Shown here piece by piece: positions 8,792-17,689 of a stretch of 64,000 bases of DNA (positions are counted from its first letter, which is position 1; each line of letters starts with the position of its first letter). The notes beneath the pieces are model-generated. The model ran no database searches. It was given only the letters and a program-made list of their open reading frames with translations, and was not told the origin of the DNA. This stretch comes from Lunatibacter salilacus (GTDB taxonomy: Bacteria > Bacteroidota > Bacteroidia > Cytophagales > Cyclobacteriaceae), in assembly GCF_009797935.1 (NCBI RefSeq), contig NZ_VOLC01000006.1:186001-250000 (forward strand). Reading direction: 5' to 3'. The position numbers and the translations under genes are program-made.

Positions 8792-10468
8792 TTATTTATC
8801 GGCGTCATAGGTAGCAGACTCCCCAAATGGATTCACATCTAATACAATTCCTACCTTATCCATCTTTCCTTTCAATTCTCCGTAATTCAAAGATTGTAAG
8901 GGGATTTGACGCCTGATGGCCTGGTCTGCCATTAGTGCTGCGGACTGCCCCAACACCATGAACGTCCATTCTATCCGTATGGCACCATAAGCGATATGGC
9001 TACTGGAAATGCATGTAGGCGTAATGAGATTGGTACATTCGGACGCGTTAGGAAGCAATGCACGATAGGAAATAGGCAAGGGCCTCCAAGCATCCCCACC
9101 AAAAACAAATCCCTCATTGTAAGCATATCCATCCTTCACAATTCGTCTTACATGATGAACATCAGGCGGCCAAAAAGCCAATGCCACTGCATCAGTTACG
9201 GGCTTAGGGTTAACATTTCTAACGTGGTGCTCGGTAATTACATAGTCCGAAACCATCCTTCTTCCATCACGCACATAAAAATTCCTGGGCCATCCTTCAT
9301 TGTCTACGAATTCGTCCTTTGCCAAGCCCCATGTGGCCCAGGCCGTTTGAAGGGTTGAGTCAAGTGTTCCCACCTCGGAATCTGTAGCCAAAAAGAAAAA
9401 GAGCCCTTGGGTAAATTCCCGATGATAATCTACAATTTCCTGCCTTCTCTGGTAGGAAGCTTCCGGATAACCCCTATTCATCCCATACAAATTATGGGAA
9501 AGGTCGTGCCAAGCTCCCAGATCGGTTTTACTATTCGGTAAAGTTGCCCTTGGGGTATAGAGTTTGCCTCCTGCACGTAGATACCTGAGGTAAATTTCAT
9601 AATCCCCTCTCTGATAAGAAGGAGGTGCTTGAAATGGTAGTTGATTGGCTGGATCTTGGGTGAGGCATACCCGAAAGCAAAATGCCTGCAACCGATCATC
9701 TCCCTCACCTGGTATTCCAAAAATTTCGTCTTGAACAGTGGGAATAAGGCCACTTTTAGGATCTCTAGGAATCCGGTAAGGATCTACATTGACTTCAAAC
9801 TGGCGGTATGTATTTTCACCCCGGATGCCATTGAGCGTTTCTCCATAGGTTGCATTGCTCTCCCGACCTACAGTATAACTGATTCCAGCAGCAGCCAACA
9901 AATCCCCTTCGATCGTTGCGTCAATGAATACCTTTCCATCAATTTCCATCCCACTTTCAAGGGAGATGGAAATAATTCTTCCATCGACCAAGGTTACTGC
10001 CCCCTCCCCTTCTATAAGCCTTTGGCCGGATAGAATTTTTATTTGGGGATATTCAGCCAGCCATTCCATGATGACCTGTTCTGCTACACTACTTTCAAAG
10101 CGCCAAACCGAGGGGTCCTTTATTCGCTCTGCAACAACCTGATCAAATTTTTCGAGTCGGTTATACTTTTTGGCTAACCTGCGGTGAAATTCCAGTGCCA
10201 ATCCGCTTACTGCAAAACTATTTTGAAAATTGCCGTGATTGTCTATGTCTGAACCACCTAAGCCTTCAACAAGCATTCCTCCTAAATGATCGGAGGGTTC
10301 AATCAGCAGGACCCTGTGCCCCAACTTTGCACCCTGAATACTGGCGGTGACACCTGCTGATGTCGCCCCATAGATGACCAAATCCTGTCCCAGCAACGGG
10401 AAATTGACGGTTACAGCATAAGCTAGTAACAGCCCAATTAACATCCCGTAAAACCGAAATTTTCTCAC
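8792..10468 (-). CDS. Secreted FAD-dependent oxidoreductase (FAD_oxidored / xanthan lyase-type)
   Basis: The 558-residue product begins with a signal peptide (hydrophobic core about 7-25, then GQD). A Rossmann FAD-binding motif follows at once: VIYGATSAG with the glycine-rich loop at 34-39 and Glu57 at the end of the second strand. DHLGGML, VFIDATIEGDLLAAAG and a C-terminal SSSHIAYGAIRIEW segment are typical of the FAD_oxidored family often annotated as xanthan-lyase-associated. Members occur in polysaccharide-degradation clusters, and the substrate is unknown. It starts 10 nt after the stop of the heparinase-like lyase gene, so the two are almost certainly one operon, and the oxidase may act on the lyase product (inference). 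Confidence 0.9.
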   Translation of the reverse strand: MRKFRFYGMLIGLLLAYAVTVNFPLLGQDLVIYGATSAGVTASIQGAKLGHRVLLIEPSDHLGGMLVEGLGGSDIDNHGNFQNSFAVSGLALEFHRRLAKKYNRLEKFDQVVAERIKDPSVWRFESSVAEQVIMEWLAEYPQIKILSGQRLIEGEGAVTLVDGRIISISLESGMEIDGKVFIDATIEGDLLAAAGISYTVGRESNATYGETLNGIRGENTYRQFEVNVDPYRIPRDPKSGLIPTVQDEIFGIPGEGDDRLQAFCFRVCLTQDPANQLPFQAPPSYQRGDYEIYLRYLRAGGKLYTPRATLPNSKTDLGAWHDLSHNLYGMNRGYPEASYQRRQEIVDYHREFTQGLFFFLATDSEVGTLDSTLQTAWATWGLAKDEFVDNEGWPRNFYVRDGRRMVSDYVITEHHVRNVNPKPVTDAVALAFWPPDVHHVRRIVKDGYAYNEGFVFGGDAWRPLPISYRALLPNASECTNLITPTCISSSHIAYGAIRIEWTFMVLGQSAALMADQAIRRQIPLQSLNYGELKGKMDKVGIVLDVNPFGESATYDADK

Positions 10469-10478
10469 TTTAAACAGC

Positions 10479-12425
10479 TTATTCTATGACAAACTTCATC
10501 GAACCTTTATTTTTTGGATCAATCAGTTCGAAATTAACCCGATAAATAGTGTCCCCCCATTTGGTGAGAATCCCCTTATCCTCAGGTGCTACCAAGGGTA
10601 TCTTTTCGATCTGGGGTGTCATACTTTTGGCATCATAAGTTAGAGTAAAGTTGCGGGTACCTCCATTTTTATCTTTGAAAGGTATGGTTAATGTTCCCGG
10701 GCTGGTAACCTCCGGCGGATAGATGGTCATCAGATGCTGGGTAATATTCTCAGCTTTGGACAAATCAAAGCTATCACTTATTACCACATTTTTACCCCGG
10801 TTCAGCGTGACGGTACGCTTCCAAGAGTTGAGCGCAGTGTTCCTTGGATAGGCATTTGAAATATCCAAGGTCATGCTTGAAGCATTTGTTTTGGCGGAAT
10901 GGGAAACATTGGTTGCTTTAAACTGGCTTCCATCCACTTGGGCCTGCCTATTGATGCTTGGCAAATTGTGGTAATCAGAACGGTTGTACCAAATGGAATA
11001 GCGCTCCGGTCCGAAGGTTTTGCGGGTATAGGTTCCCCTTCCCACATCTATTAGAAGCGGCAACCCATCGTAGAACACCACAAAATTCCCAATATCGTTG
11101 TGATTATGGCTCTCGTCATTATGCCCGCCCTTGGCGGCAACAAAAAACCCGTCCGTACTCCCTTCCACATCCCTGGCTACCATCACCTGAATGTCTTTTA
11201 ACCACACATCTTTGGGCAAGGGTAATCCCTGTTCGGCCTGTTCAAACTCTTCCTGCAAAAACAACTCAAAGAAATTTCTGAAATAATGAAAACGGGCTAA
11301 GGTACCATCGTGGGGTTTACGATAGAATGCACCGAATTTCATCATATCCGGGTCTTCAATATCTTTGCCGTAGCGGTATATCATAGCGGCAGACATTTTG
11401 GGTTGGGGATCGGCGTCAGCGAAATTCAGGAAATAGGTTTCACTGATCTGCGAGCGGTAAATAAACCTACCCATATTTTTTACTTTTTCATCGGCATAGA
11501 CATACCGGAAGGAATCATTGGAGGCTAAATTTAACAGCGAAATATTATCGTACAATGACGCCGCAGCAGCACCCCAATAGCTGGGACCTTCGTCACATCC
11601 TCCGTCCTCAGGATAGGGATCCAAAAATTCATCGAGAACCTGAATGGCTTTATATACAAGCGCAGTACGTTTTTCATCGTCATCCTCCAGCAGCAATGCC
11701 GAATTGATCCAGTTGGAAACGATCCATGGATTCCAGTTATTGGGTGGCCTACCATTTTCATTGGCAGACATCCATCCGTGATGTTGGTTCATCAGCGGCT
11801 CAAAAATCCGAAGATTTGTTTCATGCCTTATTCGCTTCCTGATCTGTGGGGATACGGCGTCAAACTGATCTCCTAGGAAATAGTCTGCCCATGCTAAGTA
11901 AGTGGCTGTCTCAGCAGCAAAAAGGTCTACGAAGGGTTTGGACACATCCATCAATCCGGAGTATTCGTCGGTCTTCGGCAAATGGGCCGGAACACCCCAA
12001 AAGGATTCCTCGCAAATAGACCAGATACCGTTAATGATTGGGTCAATGAAACGGCCTTCGTTTTCAAAGATTTCCGCCATTATCATACTACCCAGTACCT
12101 GCCGTTTTTGAAAAGTAATCGACTGGTATTCGTCCCGGTCACCAGTCCTATGAATCAGAAGGGATTTGGTGGCTGGGATATAGGGCCATTCGAAATCGAT
12201 TTGCTTGTTAGCTGTCTCCAAATATGCCTGCATGGCTTGCTGATCTGCCGTATTCCACGACGCCCGGTCATTGATCTTTGGAAAGGGCATCCATTCACCA
12301 ATAGGAACCAATATTTCTCTCAGCTCTTCCTGGCTGAATTTACCGCTGACCAGACTTTGGGCGGGCAGTGTGACTGACATACCTAGCAGGGCAATCAGGA
12401 GGATAGTCGAACTTTTCAGGTACAT
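10479..12425 (-). CDS. Heparinase II/III family polysaccharide lyase
   Basis: A signal peptide (about 1-22, ending LPAQS) is followed by an alpha-helical toroid region at about 40-390 and a beta-sandwich region to residue 648, the two-part build of heparinase II/III lyases. NNWNPW (229-234) and GGCDEGPSYW (275-284) lie where the catalytic Asn and Tyr of the toroid are expected. ESHNHND at 438-444 is the conserved histidine-rich zinc/substrate site at the start of the second domain. It should cleave uronic-acid polysaccharides by beta-elimination in the periplasm or outside. The FAD oxidoreductase gene follows 10 nt downstream. Confidence 0.88.
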   Translation of the reverse strand: MYLKSSTILLIALLGMSVTLPAQSLVSGKFSQEELREILVPIGEWMPFPKINDRASWNTADQQAMQAYLETANKQIDFEWPYIPATKSLLIHRTGDRDEYQSITFQKRQVLGSMIMAEIFENEGRFIDPIINGIWSICEESFWGVPAHLPKTDEYSGLMDVSKPFVDLFAAETATYLAWADYFLGDQFDAVSPQIRKRIRHETNLRIFEPLMNQHHGWMSANENGRPPNNWNPWIVSNWINSALLLEDDDEKRTALVYKAIQVLDEFLDPYPEDGGCDEGPSYWGAAAASLYDNISLLNLASNDSFRYVYADEKVKNMGRFIYRSQISETYFLNFADADPQPKMSAAMIYRYGKDIEDPDMMKFGAFYRKPHDGTLARFHYFRNFFELFLQEEFEQAEQGLPLPKDVWLKDIQVMVARDVEGSTDGFFVAAKGGHNDESHNHNDIGNFVVFYDGLPLLIDVGRGTYTRKTFGPERYSIWYNRSDYHNLPSINRQAQVDGSQFKATNVSHSAKTNASSMTLDISNAYPRNTALNSWKRTVTLNRGKNVVISDSFDLSKAENITQHLMTIYPPEVTSPGTLTIPFKDKNGGTRNFTLTYDAKSMTPQIEKIPLVAPEDKGILTKWGDTIYRVNFELIDPKNKGSMKFVIE

Positions 12426-12538
12426 TGGGTATTTCTAGGTTAATTGACGTTTTTTCATAAACTATTAAATTTACCCCCACTGGAGCTAAATTTCTATTGC
12501 TAATTAAATCTCGAGACATTACTAGCTCTCTCAAAGTA

Positions 12539-13210
12539 TTAAAGCTTGGCTATTTCTGACAATATTTTCCCATCCTGCATAGTCAGCATGCGGTCCGACA
12601 TCTGGGCCAGTGCCTGATTGTGGGTGACAATAACGAAGGACTGCCCAAACTCATCCCTTAGTTTAAAGAAAAGTTCGTGAAGTGCCTGCGCATTGTTTGT
12701 ATCCAAATTCCCACTGGGTTCATCGGCAAAAATTATTGAAGGATTGTTGATCAATGCCCTGGCTACAGCCACACGCTGCTGTTCACCCCCCGATAGTTCA
12801 GATGGCTTGTGCTGCAACCTGGAGCTGACTCCAAGGAGTTCCCCCAATTCGGCCGCCCTCGCCTTCAATTGCTTCTCATTCTTTCCGGCAATCAGACCGG
12901 GGATGATTATATTTTCCTCCCCGGTAAACTCCGGAAGAAGGTTGTGAAACTGGAAGATAAAACCAATACGTTCATTGCGGAATGAAGCGAGCTTATCCCC
13001 TTTCAGTTTGGAAAGTTCCACATTATCGACTGACAAACTGCCCTGATCCGCCTCATCCAATGTGCCCAGAATATGCAGCAGTGTACTTTTTCCCGCTCCT
13101 GAGGCTCCTACAATGGATACAATTTCCCCACTTTTGATGGTCACATCTACGCCTTTCAGAACATGAAGATCCCCGTAGTGTTTGTGTATGTCTTTGGCTA
13201 TTAACAGCAT
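12539..13210 (-). CDS. lolD: LolD-type ABC transporter ATP-binding protein
   Basis: A complete 223-residue ABC ATPase. Walker A GASGAGKST is at 35-43, the Q-loop FIFQFHNLLPEFTG around 84-97, the signature LSGGEQQR at 139-146, Walker B IIFADEPSGNLD after that, and the H-loop THN close to the end. The Q-loop and the SGNLD after Walker B place it in the LolD/MacB-type group that energises lipoprotein release or other mechanotransmission. No permease (LolC/E-like) gene is adjacent, so its partner is encoded elsewhere, which is usual in Bacteroidota. The symbol is by resemblance only. Confidence 0.85.
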   Translation of the reverse strand: MLLIAKDIHKHYGDLHVLKGVDVTIKSGEIVSIVGASGAGKSTLLHILGTLDEADQGSLSVDNVELSKLKGDKLASFRNERIGFIFQFHNLLPEFTGEENIIIPGLIAGKNEKQLKARAAELGELLGVSSRLQHKPSELSGGEQQRVAVARALINNPSIIFADEPSGNLDTNNAQALHELFFKLRDEFGQSFVIVTHNQALAQMSDRMLTMQDGKILSEIAKL

Positions 13211-13374
13211 TGGTTATTATTATACAATTGAAATCCGGTTTTACATGCAGCAATAGCCGCAGGCAACAAAAGTTAAATTTATATTATTTTTTTGAATTTC
13301 TGAGACCGGGACGAAGTATTGGAAACAAGTCAAATCTATCCCCTTGATTGCTAACCTCATACACCTGAATAGAT

Positions 13375-13405
13375 TTGAAGGTAACAGAAAAAATTAATAC
13401 TTTTT
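13375..13405 (+). promoter_or_regulatory. Promoter of sucC (Bacteroidetes type)
   Basis: TTG at 13375-13377 and TACTTTTT at 13398-13405 are 20 nt apart, close to the TTG-N19-TAnnTTTG pattern of the Bacteroidota housekeeping sigma factor (one mismatch in the -7 box). This predicts a start near 13412 and a leader of about 65 nt before sucC. Confidence 0.55.
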
Positions 13406-13436
13406 AGGAAAAAGCCCAATGGAAACCTTGAATAAT

Positions 13437-13458
13437 CGAAGTTAAGCCGTTAACTTCG
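13437..13458 (+). promoter_or_regulatory. Inverted repeat in the sucC leader
   Basis: Perfect 9-nt arms CGAAGTTAA and TTAACTTCG (13437-13445, 13450-13458) around GCCG, ending 18 nt before the sucC ATG. It is inside the predicted 5' leader and could be an operator or an mRNA hairpin near the ribosome site. No T-run follows, so it is not a terminator. Confidence 0.55.
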
Positions 13459-13476
13459 GGCAAAAATTTTACAAGG

Positions 13477-14700
13477 ATGAATATACACGAATATCAGGCA
13501 AAAGAAGTTTTAAAGTCTTTTGGTGTGAAGATTCAGGAAGGTATCGTAGCAGATACACCGGAACAAGCACTTGAAGCAGCCAAAAAACTAAACGCGGAAA
13601 CAGGTACGTCATGGTATGTATTGAAAGCGCAGATACATGCAGGTGGTCGTGGAAAAGGTACCGTGAAGGAAACAGGATCCCGGGGAGTGGTGTTGGCCAA
13701 GTCTCAGGAACAGGTAGCTGAAATCGCGAAAGACATCCTTGGAGGAACCTTGGTAACTATTCAGACAGGTGAAGAAGGTAAAAAAGTAAAGAAAATCCTT
13801 GTTGCGCAGGACGTTTACTATCCCGGCGACTCCAAACCCAAAGAATATTATTTATCCATACTTCTTGACCGGGCAACCGGAGGAAATGTAATCATGGCTT
13901 CTATTGAAGGCGGGATGGACATTGAAGAAGTGGCCGAGCATTCTCCAGAGAAAATCATCAAGGAATGGATAGATCCGCAGCTGGGAATTCAGGGTTATCA
14001 GGCTAGAAAAGTGGCCTTTAAGTTGGGCTTGGAAGGCAATGCCTTCAAAGAAATGGTGAAATTCATCATCTCCCTGTATAATGCCTATGACAGCATAGAC
14101 GCTTCCCAGATTGAGATCAATCCGGTATTGAAGACATCAGATGATCAGATCCTGGCTGTAGATGCAAAGGTCAACTTGGATGACAATGCCTTATATAGAA
14201 ATAAAAAATTAGCCGCACTTCGCGACCTGGATGAAGAAGATCCGTTGGAAGTCGAAGCCGGAGAATCAGGATTGAACTACGTCAAGTTGGACGGAAACGT
14301 GGGCTGTATGGTCAACGGTGCAGGCTTGGCAATGGCAACCATGGATATGATCAAGCTTTCCGGCGGTGAGCCTGCCAACTTCTTAGACGTAGGAGGTGGA
14401 GCAAATGCCCAAACAGTAGAAGCTGGATTCCGTATTATTTTGAAAGATCCAAAGGTAAAAGCTATCCTAATCAATGTATTCGGCGGCATCGTAAGATGTG
14501 ACCGCATAGCTAGCGGAGTAGTAGAGGCCTATAAGTCTATTGGTGACATCGCTATCCCAATCATTGTACGTCTTCAGGGCACCAACGCAGAGGAAGGCGC
14601 TAAAATAATTGATGAGTCAGGCTTAAAGGTTACCTCAGCAATTACATTGAAAGAGGCTGCGGAAAAAGTTCAGCAAGTTCTTCAAGGAATTAACAAGTAA
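13477..14700 (+). CDS. sucC: Succinyl-CoA ligase (ADP-forming) subunit beta
   Basis: The 407-residue protein matches SucC throughout. It starts [16 protein letters not shown] and carries the ATP-grasp region at about 9-230 with the [12 protein letters not shown] segment. The C-terminal ligase domain has [24 protein letters not shown] and [11 protein letters not shown], the CoA/subunit-contact and active-loop motifs. With SucD it makes succinate and ATP from succinyl-CoA in the TCA cycle. The length agrees with the family (about 390-410). sucD is not adjacent, so the subunits are encoded apart. A housekeeping-type promoter and an inverted repeat precede it. Confidence 0.97.
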   Translation: MNIHEYQAKEVLKSFGVKIQEGIVADTPEQALEAAKKLNAETGTSWYVLKAQIHAGGRGKGTVKETGSRGVVLAKSQEQVAEIAKDILGGTLVTIQTGEEGKKVKKILVAQDVYYPGDSKPKEYYLSILLDRATGGNVIMASIEGGMDIEEVAEHSPEKIIKEWIDPQLGIQGYQARKVAFKLGLEGNAFKEMVKFIISLYNAYDSIDASQIEINPVLKTSDDQILAVDAKVNLDDNALYRNKKLAALRDLDEEDPLEVEAGESGLNYVKLDGNVGCMVNGAGLAMATMDMIKLSGGEPANFLDVGGGANAQTVEAGFRIILKDPKVKAILINVFGGIVRCDRIASGVVEAYKSIGDIAIPIIVRLQGTNAEEGAKIIDESGLKVTSAITLKEAAEKVQQVLQGINK

Positions 14701-14725
14701 ATTTCAAAATGGTGCAAAGATTTCT

Positions 14726-14733
14726 TACCTTTG
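14726..14733 (+). promoter_or_regulatory. -7 box of the tRNA-Arg promoter
   Basis: TACCTTTG matches the Bacteroidota -7 consensus TAnnTTTG exactly and ends 11 nt before the mature tRNA. No good -33 TTG stands 19 nt upstream. The box lies in the right arm of a 10-bp hairpin (14710-14719 with 14729-14738). Confidence 0.6.
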
Positions 14734-14744
14734 CACCACAATTC

Positions 14745-14818
14745 GCACTCGTAGTTCAACTGGATAGAATATCGGATTTCGGCTCCGAGGGTTGAGGGTT
14801 CGAATCCTTCCGAGTGCA
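14745..14818 (+). tRNA. tRNA-Arg (anticodon TCG)
   Basis: A full cloverleaf can be drawn. The acceptor stem is GCACTCG with CGAGTGC (14745-14751, 14811-14817), and A14818 is the discriminator base. The anticodon stem TCGGA/TCCGA encloses the loop TTTCGGC, giving anticodon TCG, which reads CGA arginine codons. The T-arm has GGGTTCGAATCC. CCA is not encoded. A TAnnTTTG promoter box lies just upstream and a terminator directly downstream, so it is a single-gene transcript between sucC and the VOC gene. Confidence 0.95.
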
Positions 14819-14853
14819 CAAAAGCCATCTTGTCTGACAAGGTGGCTTTTTTT
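14819..14853 (+). terminator. Terminator of the tRNA-Arg transcript
   Basis: AAAGCCATCTTG (14821-14832) pairs with CAAGGTGGCTTT (14838-14849) with one wobble around a 5-nt loop, followed by T's to 14853. The hairpin begins 2-3 nt after the tRNA end. Its A-rich left side may also stop the minus-strand VOC transcript. Confidence 0.85.
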
Positions 14854-14869
14854 AATTCTTGGCGTTGCC

Positions 14870-15250
14870 TTATCTGTGCTGATCTATCAAAATCGGATTG
14901 CCATCCGGATCGGTGATCATCATGCTGGCAGGACCTTGATGGGTCTCATCTACCTTATTCTGCGGTTCGATTCCATTTTCCTTGAGATGTCGGTAGATTG
15001 ACCGAATGTCATCAAAGGGATCAACGTCTTTTGCGTTTTCATCCCATCCCGGATTAAAAGTCAACATGTTTTTTTCAAACATCCCCTGAAAGAGTCCGAT
15101 GATGGCATTTCCATTTTTCAGTATCAGCCAGTTTTGAGAAATATCCCCTGCAAATTCAGAAAAACCCAGCTTCTCGTAAAATGATTTTGACGCTTGGATA
15201 TCCTTTACATTCAAGCTTACGGAAAACGCTCCCAATTTTAATTGATTCAT
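14870..15250 (-). CDS. VOC (glyoxalase/bleomycin resistance) family protein
   Basis: A 126-residue single-module VOC protein with the beta-alpha-beta-beta-beta repeat. It opens with GAFSVSLNVKDIQASKSFYEKLGF and ends with ITDPDGNPILIDQH, where the usual metal-binding glutamate of the last strand (PDGNxxE) is replaced by an isoleucine/aspartate environment. The family covers lyases, dioxygenases and antibiotic-binding proteins, and the substrate cannot be read from the sequence. There is no signal peptide. It is a lone minus-strand gene convergent with the tRNA gene. Confidence 0.85.
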   Translation of the reverse strand: MNQLKLGAFSVSLNVKDIQASKSFYEKLGFSEFAGDISQNWLILKNGNAIIGLFQGMFEKNMLTFNPGWDENAKDVDPFDDIRSIYRHLKENGIEPQNKVDETHQGPASMMITDPDGNPILIDQHR

Positions 15251-15330
15251 GATTGCAGTCGGTTAAATTGTACAAAATCTAATCATTACTTCGAATAGCG
15301 AATTATCCAAAATTAGTATATCGACCCGCC

Positions 15331-15948
15331 CTATCTCTTCAACACCTTAAATCCTATATCCCTGCCATGCCCCTGATTTAATGCCAAATTGATCCAAAAC
15401 CGGGCAAATTGTTCCATAAGGTCAAATTTATCATTCCCGCCAATATCATAACAAGCCCCAAATCCGGCATCATGGGCCAAATCAATGGCGACCAACTTAC
15501 CGTGGGGACTGTCCCCGGCCACAAACATATCAAGCTTTTGATCCCCATACGCCGGGTCTTTCATATTGTTGTAACCCGTGGTGTTAAAACATTTCACCAC
15601 ATCGTCTGTCGCCGTATAGGCTATAATGGCTTCAGTCACGGATTCAAACCCTCTTGGCCCCCTTCCGTTGACAATATTCGCCGCATCAATAATCACTTTT
15701 CCCATGGTATCACCAAGGGATTTTGTTGTTTCAATTGCCGTAATGGCTGGAGTGGCCATTAAGACAACTTCACTTAGTGCTACTGCTTCCTGAATTGTAT
15801 GTAGGCTGGTAGTTGGATTTTGGAGAAGGTCCGTACCTTTGAAGTTAGATACATCCCTGACCCCAAGAAAAATTTCATGGCCGGCATGAGCCCATTTTGT
15901 TGCAAGCGCTCCACCTACATTTCCAGTTCCAATAATTGCTATTTTCAT
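15331..15948 (-). CDS. NADP-binding oxidoreductase (F420-dependent NADP reductase-like)
   Basis: The 205-residue protein starts with a Rossmann fold, MKIAIIGTGNVGGALATKWAHAGHEI, whose GTGNVGG loop binds the dinucleotide. VLMATPA, IDAANIV and VVKCFNTTGYNNM follow, as in the F420_oxidored / NADPH-dependent F420 reductase group. Bacteria without F420 use such proteins as NAD(P)-dependent reductases of unknown substrate. The product is cytoplasmic and no partner gene is adjacent, so it is placed by fold only. Confidence 0.85.
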   Translation of the reverse strand: MKIAIIGTGNVGGALATKWAHAGHEIFLGVRDVSNFKGTDLLQNPTTSLHTIQEAVALSEVVLMATPAITAIETTKSLGDTMGKVIIDAANIVNGRGPRGFESVTEAIIAYTATDDVVKCFNTTGYNNMKDPAYGDQKLDMFVAGDSPHGKLVAIDLAHDAGFGACYDIGGNDKFDLMEQFARFWINLALNQGHGRDIGFKVLKR

Positions 15949-16078
15949 AAGATATGACTTTCAATTTTTCGAGTAGTTCTATTTACAAAGGAATATTTTT
16001 CAAGCACAACAACTTAGGGTTGAAAATTAAAGAGGCAGGTTTGGCGCAGTAATATAGTGAATTTCAAAAAATAAAAAG

Positions 16079-16933
16079 CTATTTTTTTGCTTCCATCACT
16101 ACTCTAAATCCCACATCATATCCATTTCCTGGGCCTGCACCATGGAAAAAATAATGGGCATTGACCACGTCTGAGGTAAAGCTGCCTCCCTTAAGTACAT
16201 GTTGGGTTCCTGTAGTGGGTGGTGTTGGCGAGGCAAAGAGATCGTCGTTGTAAAAATCCTCCACCCATTCCCAGACATTTCCCAACATATCGTACAATCC
16301 CCAAGCGTTTGGTTCCATCTGGCCAACCTCCTGTGGACTTCCCTTATCAGTGTCTTGAATCCAAGCAACCTTTTTTGTAGCGGCCCAAGACAACAACTCG
16401 GACTCCCCTGCCCTAGCCGCGTATTCCCATTCAAATTCAGTAGGCAACCTATAATGGGTTGAAGAATCCAGTTCATTCAGTTTTTGGGTAAACTTCTGCA
16501 CATCTTTCCAGGTTACTTTTTCTACAGGAAAATTATCGGTAGACACCCCCAGCTTATTCTCCTGAAATACTGACGGGTTATCTCCCATAACCGTTTCCCA
16601 CTGTTTTTGCGTCACCTCAAACTTACCGATATAATAGGGGTTTTCGATCTTCACGCTAAATCCCGGCTGGGAATGCAATGCGATTAATTCCTGACATTTT
16701 ATGTAATCGAAATCCATCCAGTCGGCATCTGAAGGTGTATATGGGCTTTCCGGTGGATCTGGACATTGTAACTCAAGACGCCCTACAACCATAGTGCCCG
16801 GTTGAATCAGTATAAATTCCATCCCAAGCATATTTGTTTGGGTTGGTGGGTTATTCTCCTGCGCCAAAACAACCTGGGGTTCCAGTAGCTGCATGAGGAA
16901 AAGACCTATTAAATATATAATACATTTTTTCAT
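16079..16933 (-). CDS. SUMF1/formylglycine-generating enzyme-like secreted protein
   Basis: A signal peptide (about 1-24, ending VLAQ) precedes an FGE-sulfatase-type domain at about 35-284. Family landmarks are GMEFILIQPGTMVVG, IGKFEVTQKQWETVMG, PVEKVTWKDV, YRLPTEFEWEYAARAG, GLYDMLGNVWEWVED and a final DVGFRVV. The paired cysteines that bind copper and convert sulfatase cysteine to formylglycine are not seen near the C terminus, so it is probably a non-catalytic relative used for binding or scaffolding. It is the last gene of an apparent operon, starting 5 nt after the DUF1080 gene. Confidence 0.87.
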   Translation of the reverse strand: MKKCIIYLIGLFLMQLLEPQVVLAQENNPPTQTNMLGMEFILIQPGTMVVGRLELQCPDPPESPYTPSDADWMDFDYIKCQELIALHSQPGFSVKIENPYYIGKFEVTQKQWETVMGDNPSVFQENKLGVSTDNFPVEKVTWKDVQKFTQKLNELDSSTHYRLPTEFEWEYAARAGESELLSWAATKKVAWIQDTDKGSPQEVGQMEPNAWGLYDMLGNVWEWVEDFYNDDLFASPTPPTTGTQHVLKGGSFTSDVVNAHYFFHGAGPGNGYDVGFRVVMEAKK

Positions 16934-16938
16934 ACCCT

Positions 16939-17685
16939 CTATCTTTCCAGTAACCGAATATTCCTATAGGAATGACTTGCGCCGGGTTTCCAAGAATAGG
17001 CACAGCAACTTCCGCCAGGGACGGGAAGATGGGTCGAGCTCCAATGAAGCTGCAAGCCAATCATCCCCTCGGTGACATCGCCCAGGAGGTCATTTCTTTC
17101 CATTTGGATTTCCCACATATGTACGCCATTGATCCATAAATTAACCAAGGGAACGATGCCTTTAATCTCAATATGAATGGCATTCCAATCTCGTTTTTTC
17201 CAGATATCCGTCAGGTTTGGCGCAGGAACAGTAGTCGAGGTCCGCAGCATTTCGCCAAAAAAAGCCCCCGTACCCTTTTCTCCATCACCGACAATTTCCA
17301 GCTGATACCCAGATCCACTTTCTGATGACCTCAGGATAACCCCTCCGTTGGTACCCGGCGTACCTTTATAATCTAGATATAAATCAAAATCCGTATAGGC
17401 ACTATCCGTCAACAAAATTCCTCCCATGCCGTAGGGATTCTGCTTCATCACTAATCTGTCGCGCTCCCAGTGAAAATCACCCTTAGTTCCATGATGTGTT
17501 GTCTTGCTGGCATGCCAGCCGGACAGATCTTTGCCGTTAAAAAGTGCCTTTTCTTCATTTAAAGGGCGCTGATTTGGACCTTTGCTACTAGCGCATCCTA
17601 CTAGAACAAGAAGTGATATCCACCAAATGGAATTTAATGAAATTATTCTGATACTTATTTTGATCGACTCTACCACTTCCTGCAT
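16939..17685 (-). CDS. DUF1080 (3-keto-glycoside hydrolase-like) lipoprotein
   Basis: After a hydrophobic stretch and the lipobox VGC (Cys31) comes one DUF1080 concanavalin-like domain. ALFNGKDLSGWH opens it, YTDFDLYLDYKGTPGTNGGVILRS carries the central strands, YQLEIVG follows, and HSYRNIRLLER closes it. Characterised members hydrolyse 3-keto-glycosides made by sugar 3-dehydrogenases, and others may only bind glycans. The insert with PVPGGSCCAYSWKPG before the last strand is unusual. Its start is 4 nt downstream of the PQQ-propeller gene stop and it runs 5 nt into the SUMF1-like gene, so it sits mid-operon and could cleave what the dehydrogenase oxidises (inference). Confidence 0.88.
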   Translation of the reverse strand: MQEVVESIKISIRIISLNSIWWISLLVLVGCASSKGPNQRPLNEEKALFNGKDLSGWHASKTTHHGTKGDFHWERDRLVMKQNPYGMGGILLTDSAYTDFDLYLDYKGTPGTNGGVILRSSESGSGYQLEIVGDGEKGTGAFFGEMLRTSTTVPAPNLTDIWKKRDWNAIHIEIKGIVPLVNLWINGVHMWEIQMERNDLLGDVTEGMIGLQLHWSSTHLPVPGGSCCAYSWKPGASHSYRNIRLLER

Positions 17686-17689
17686 TTAA

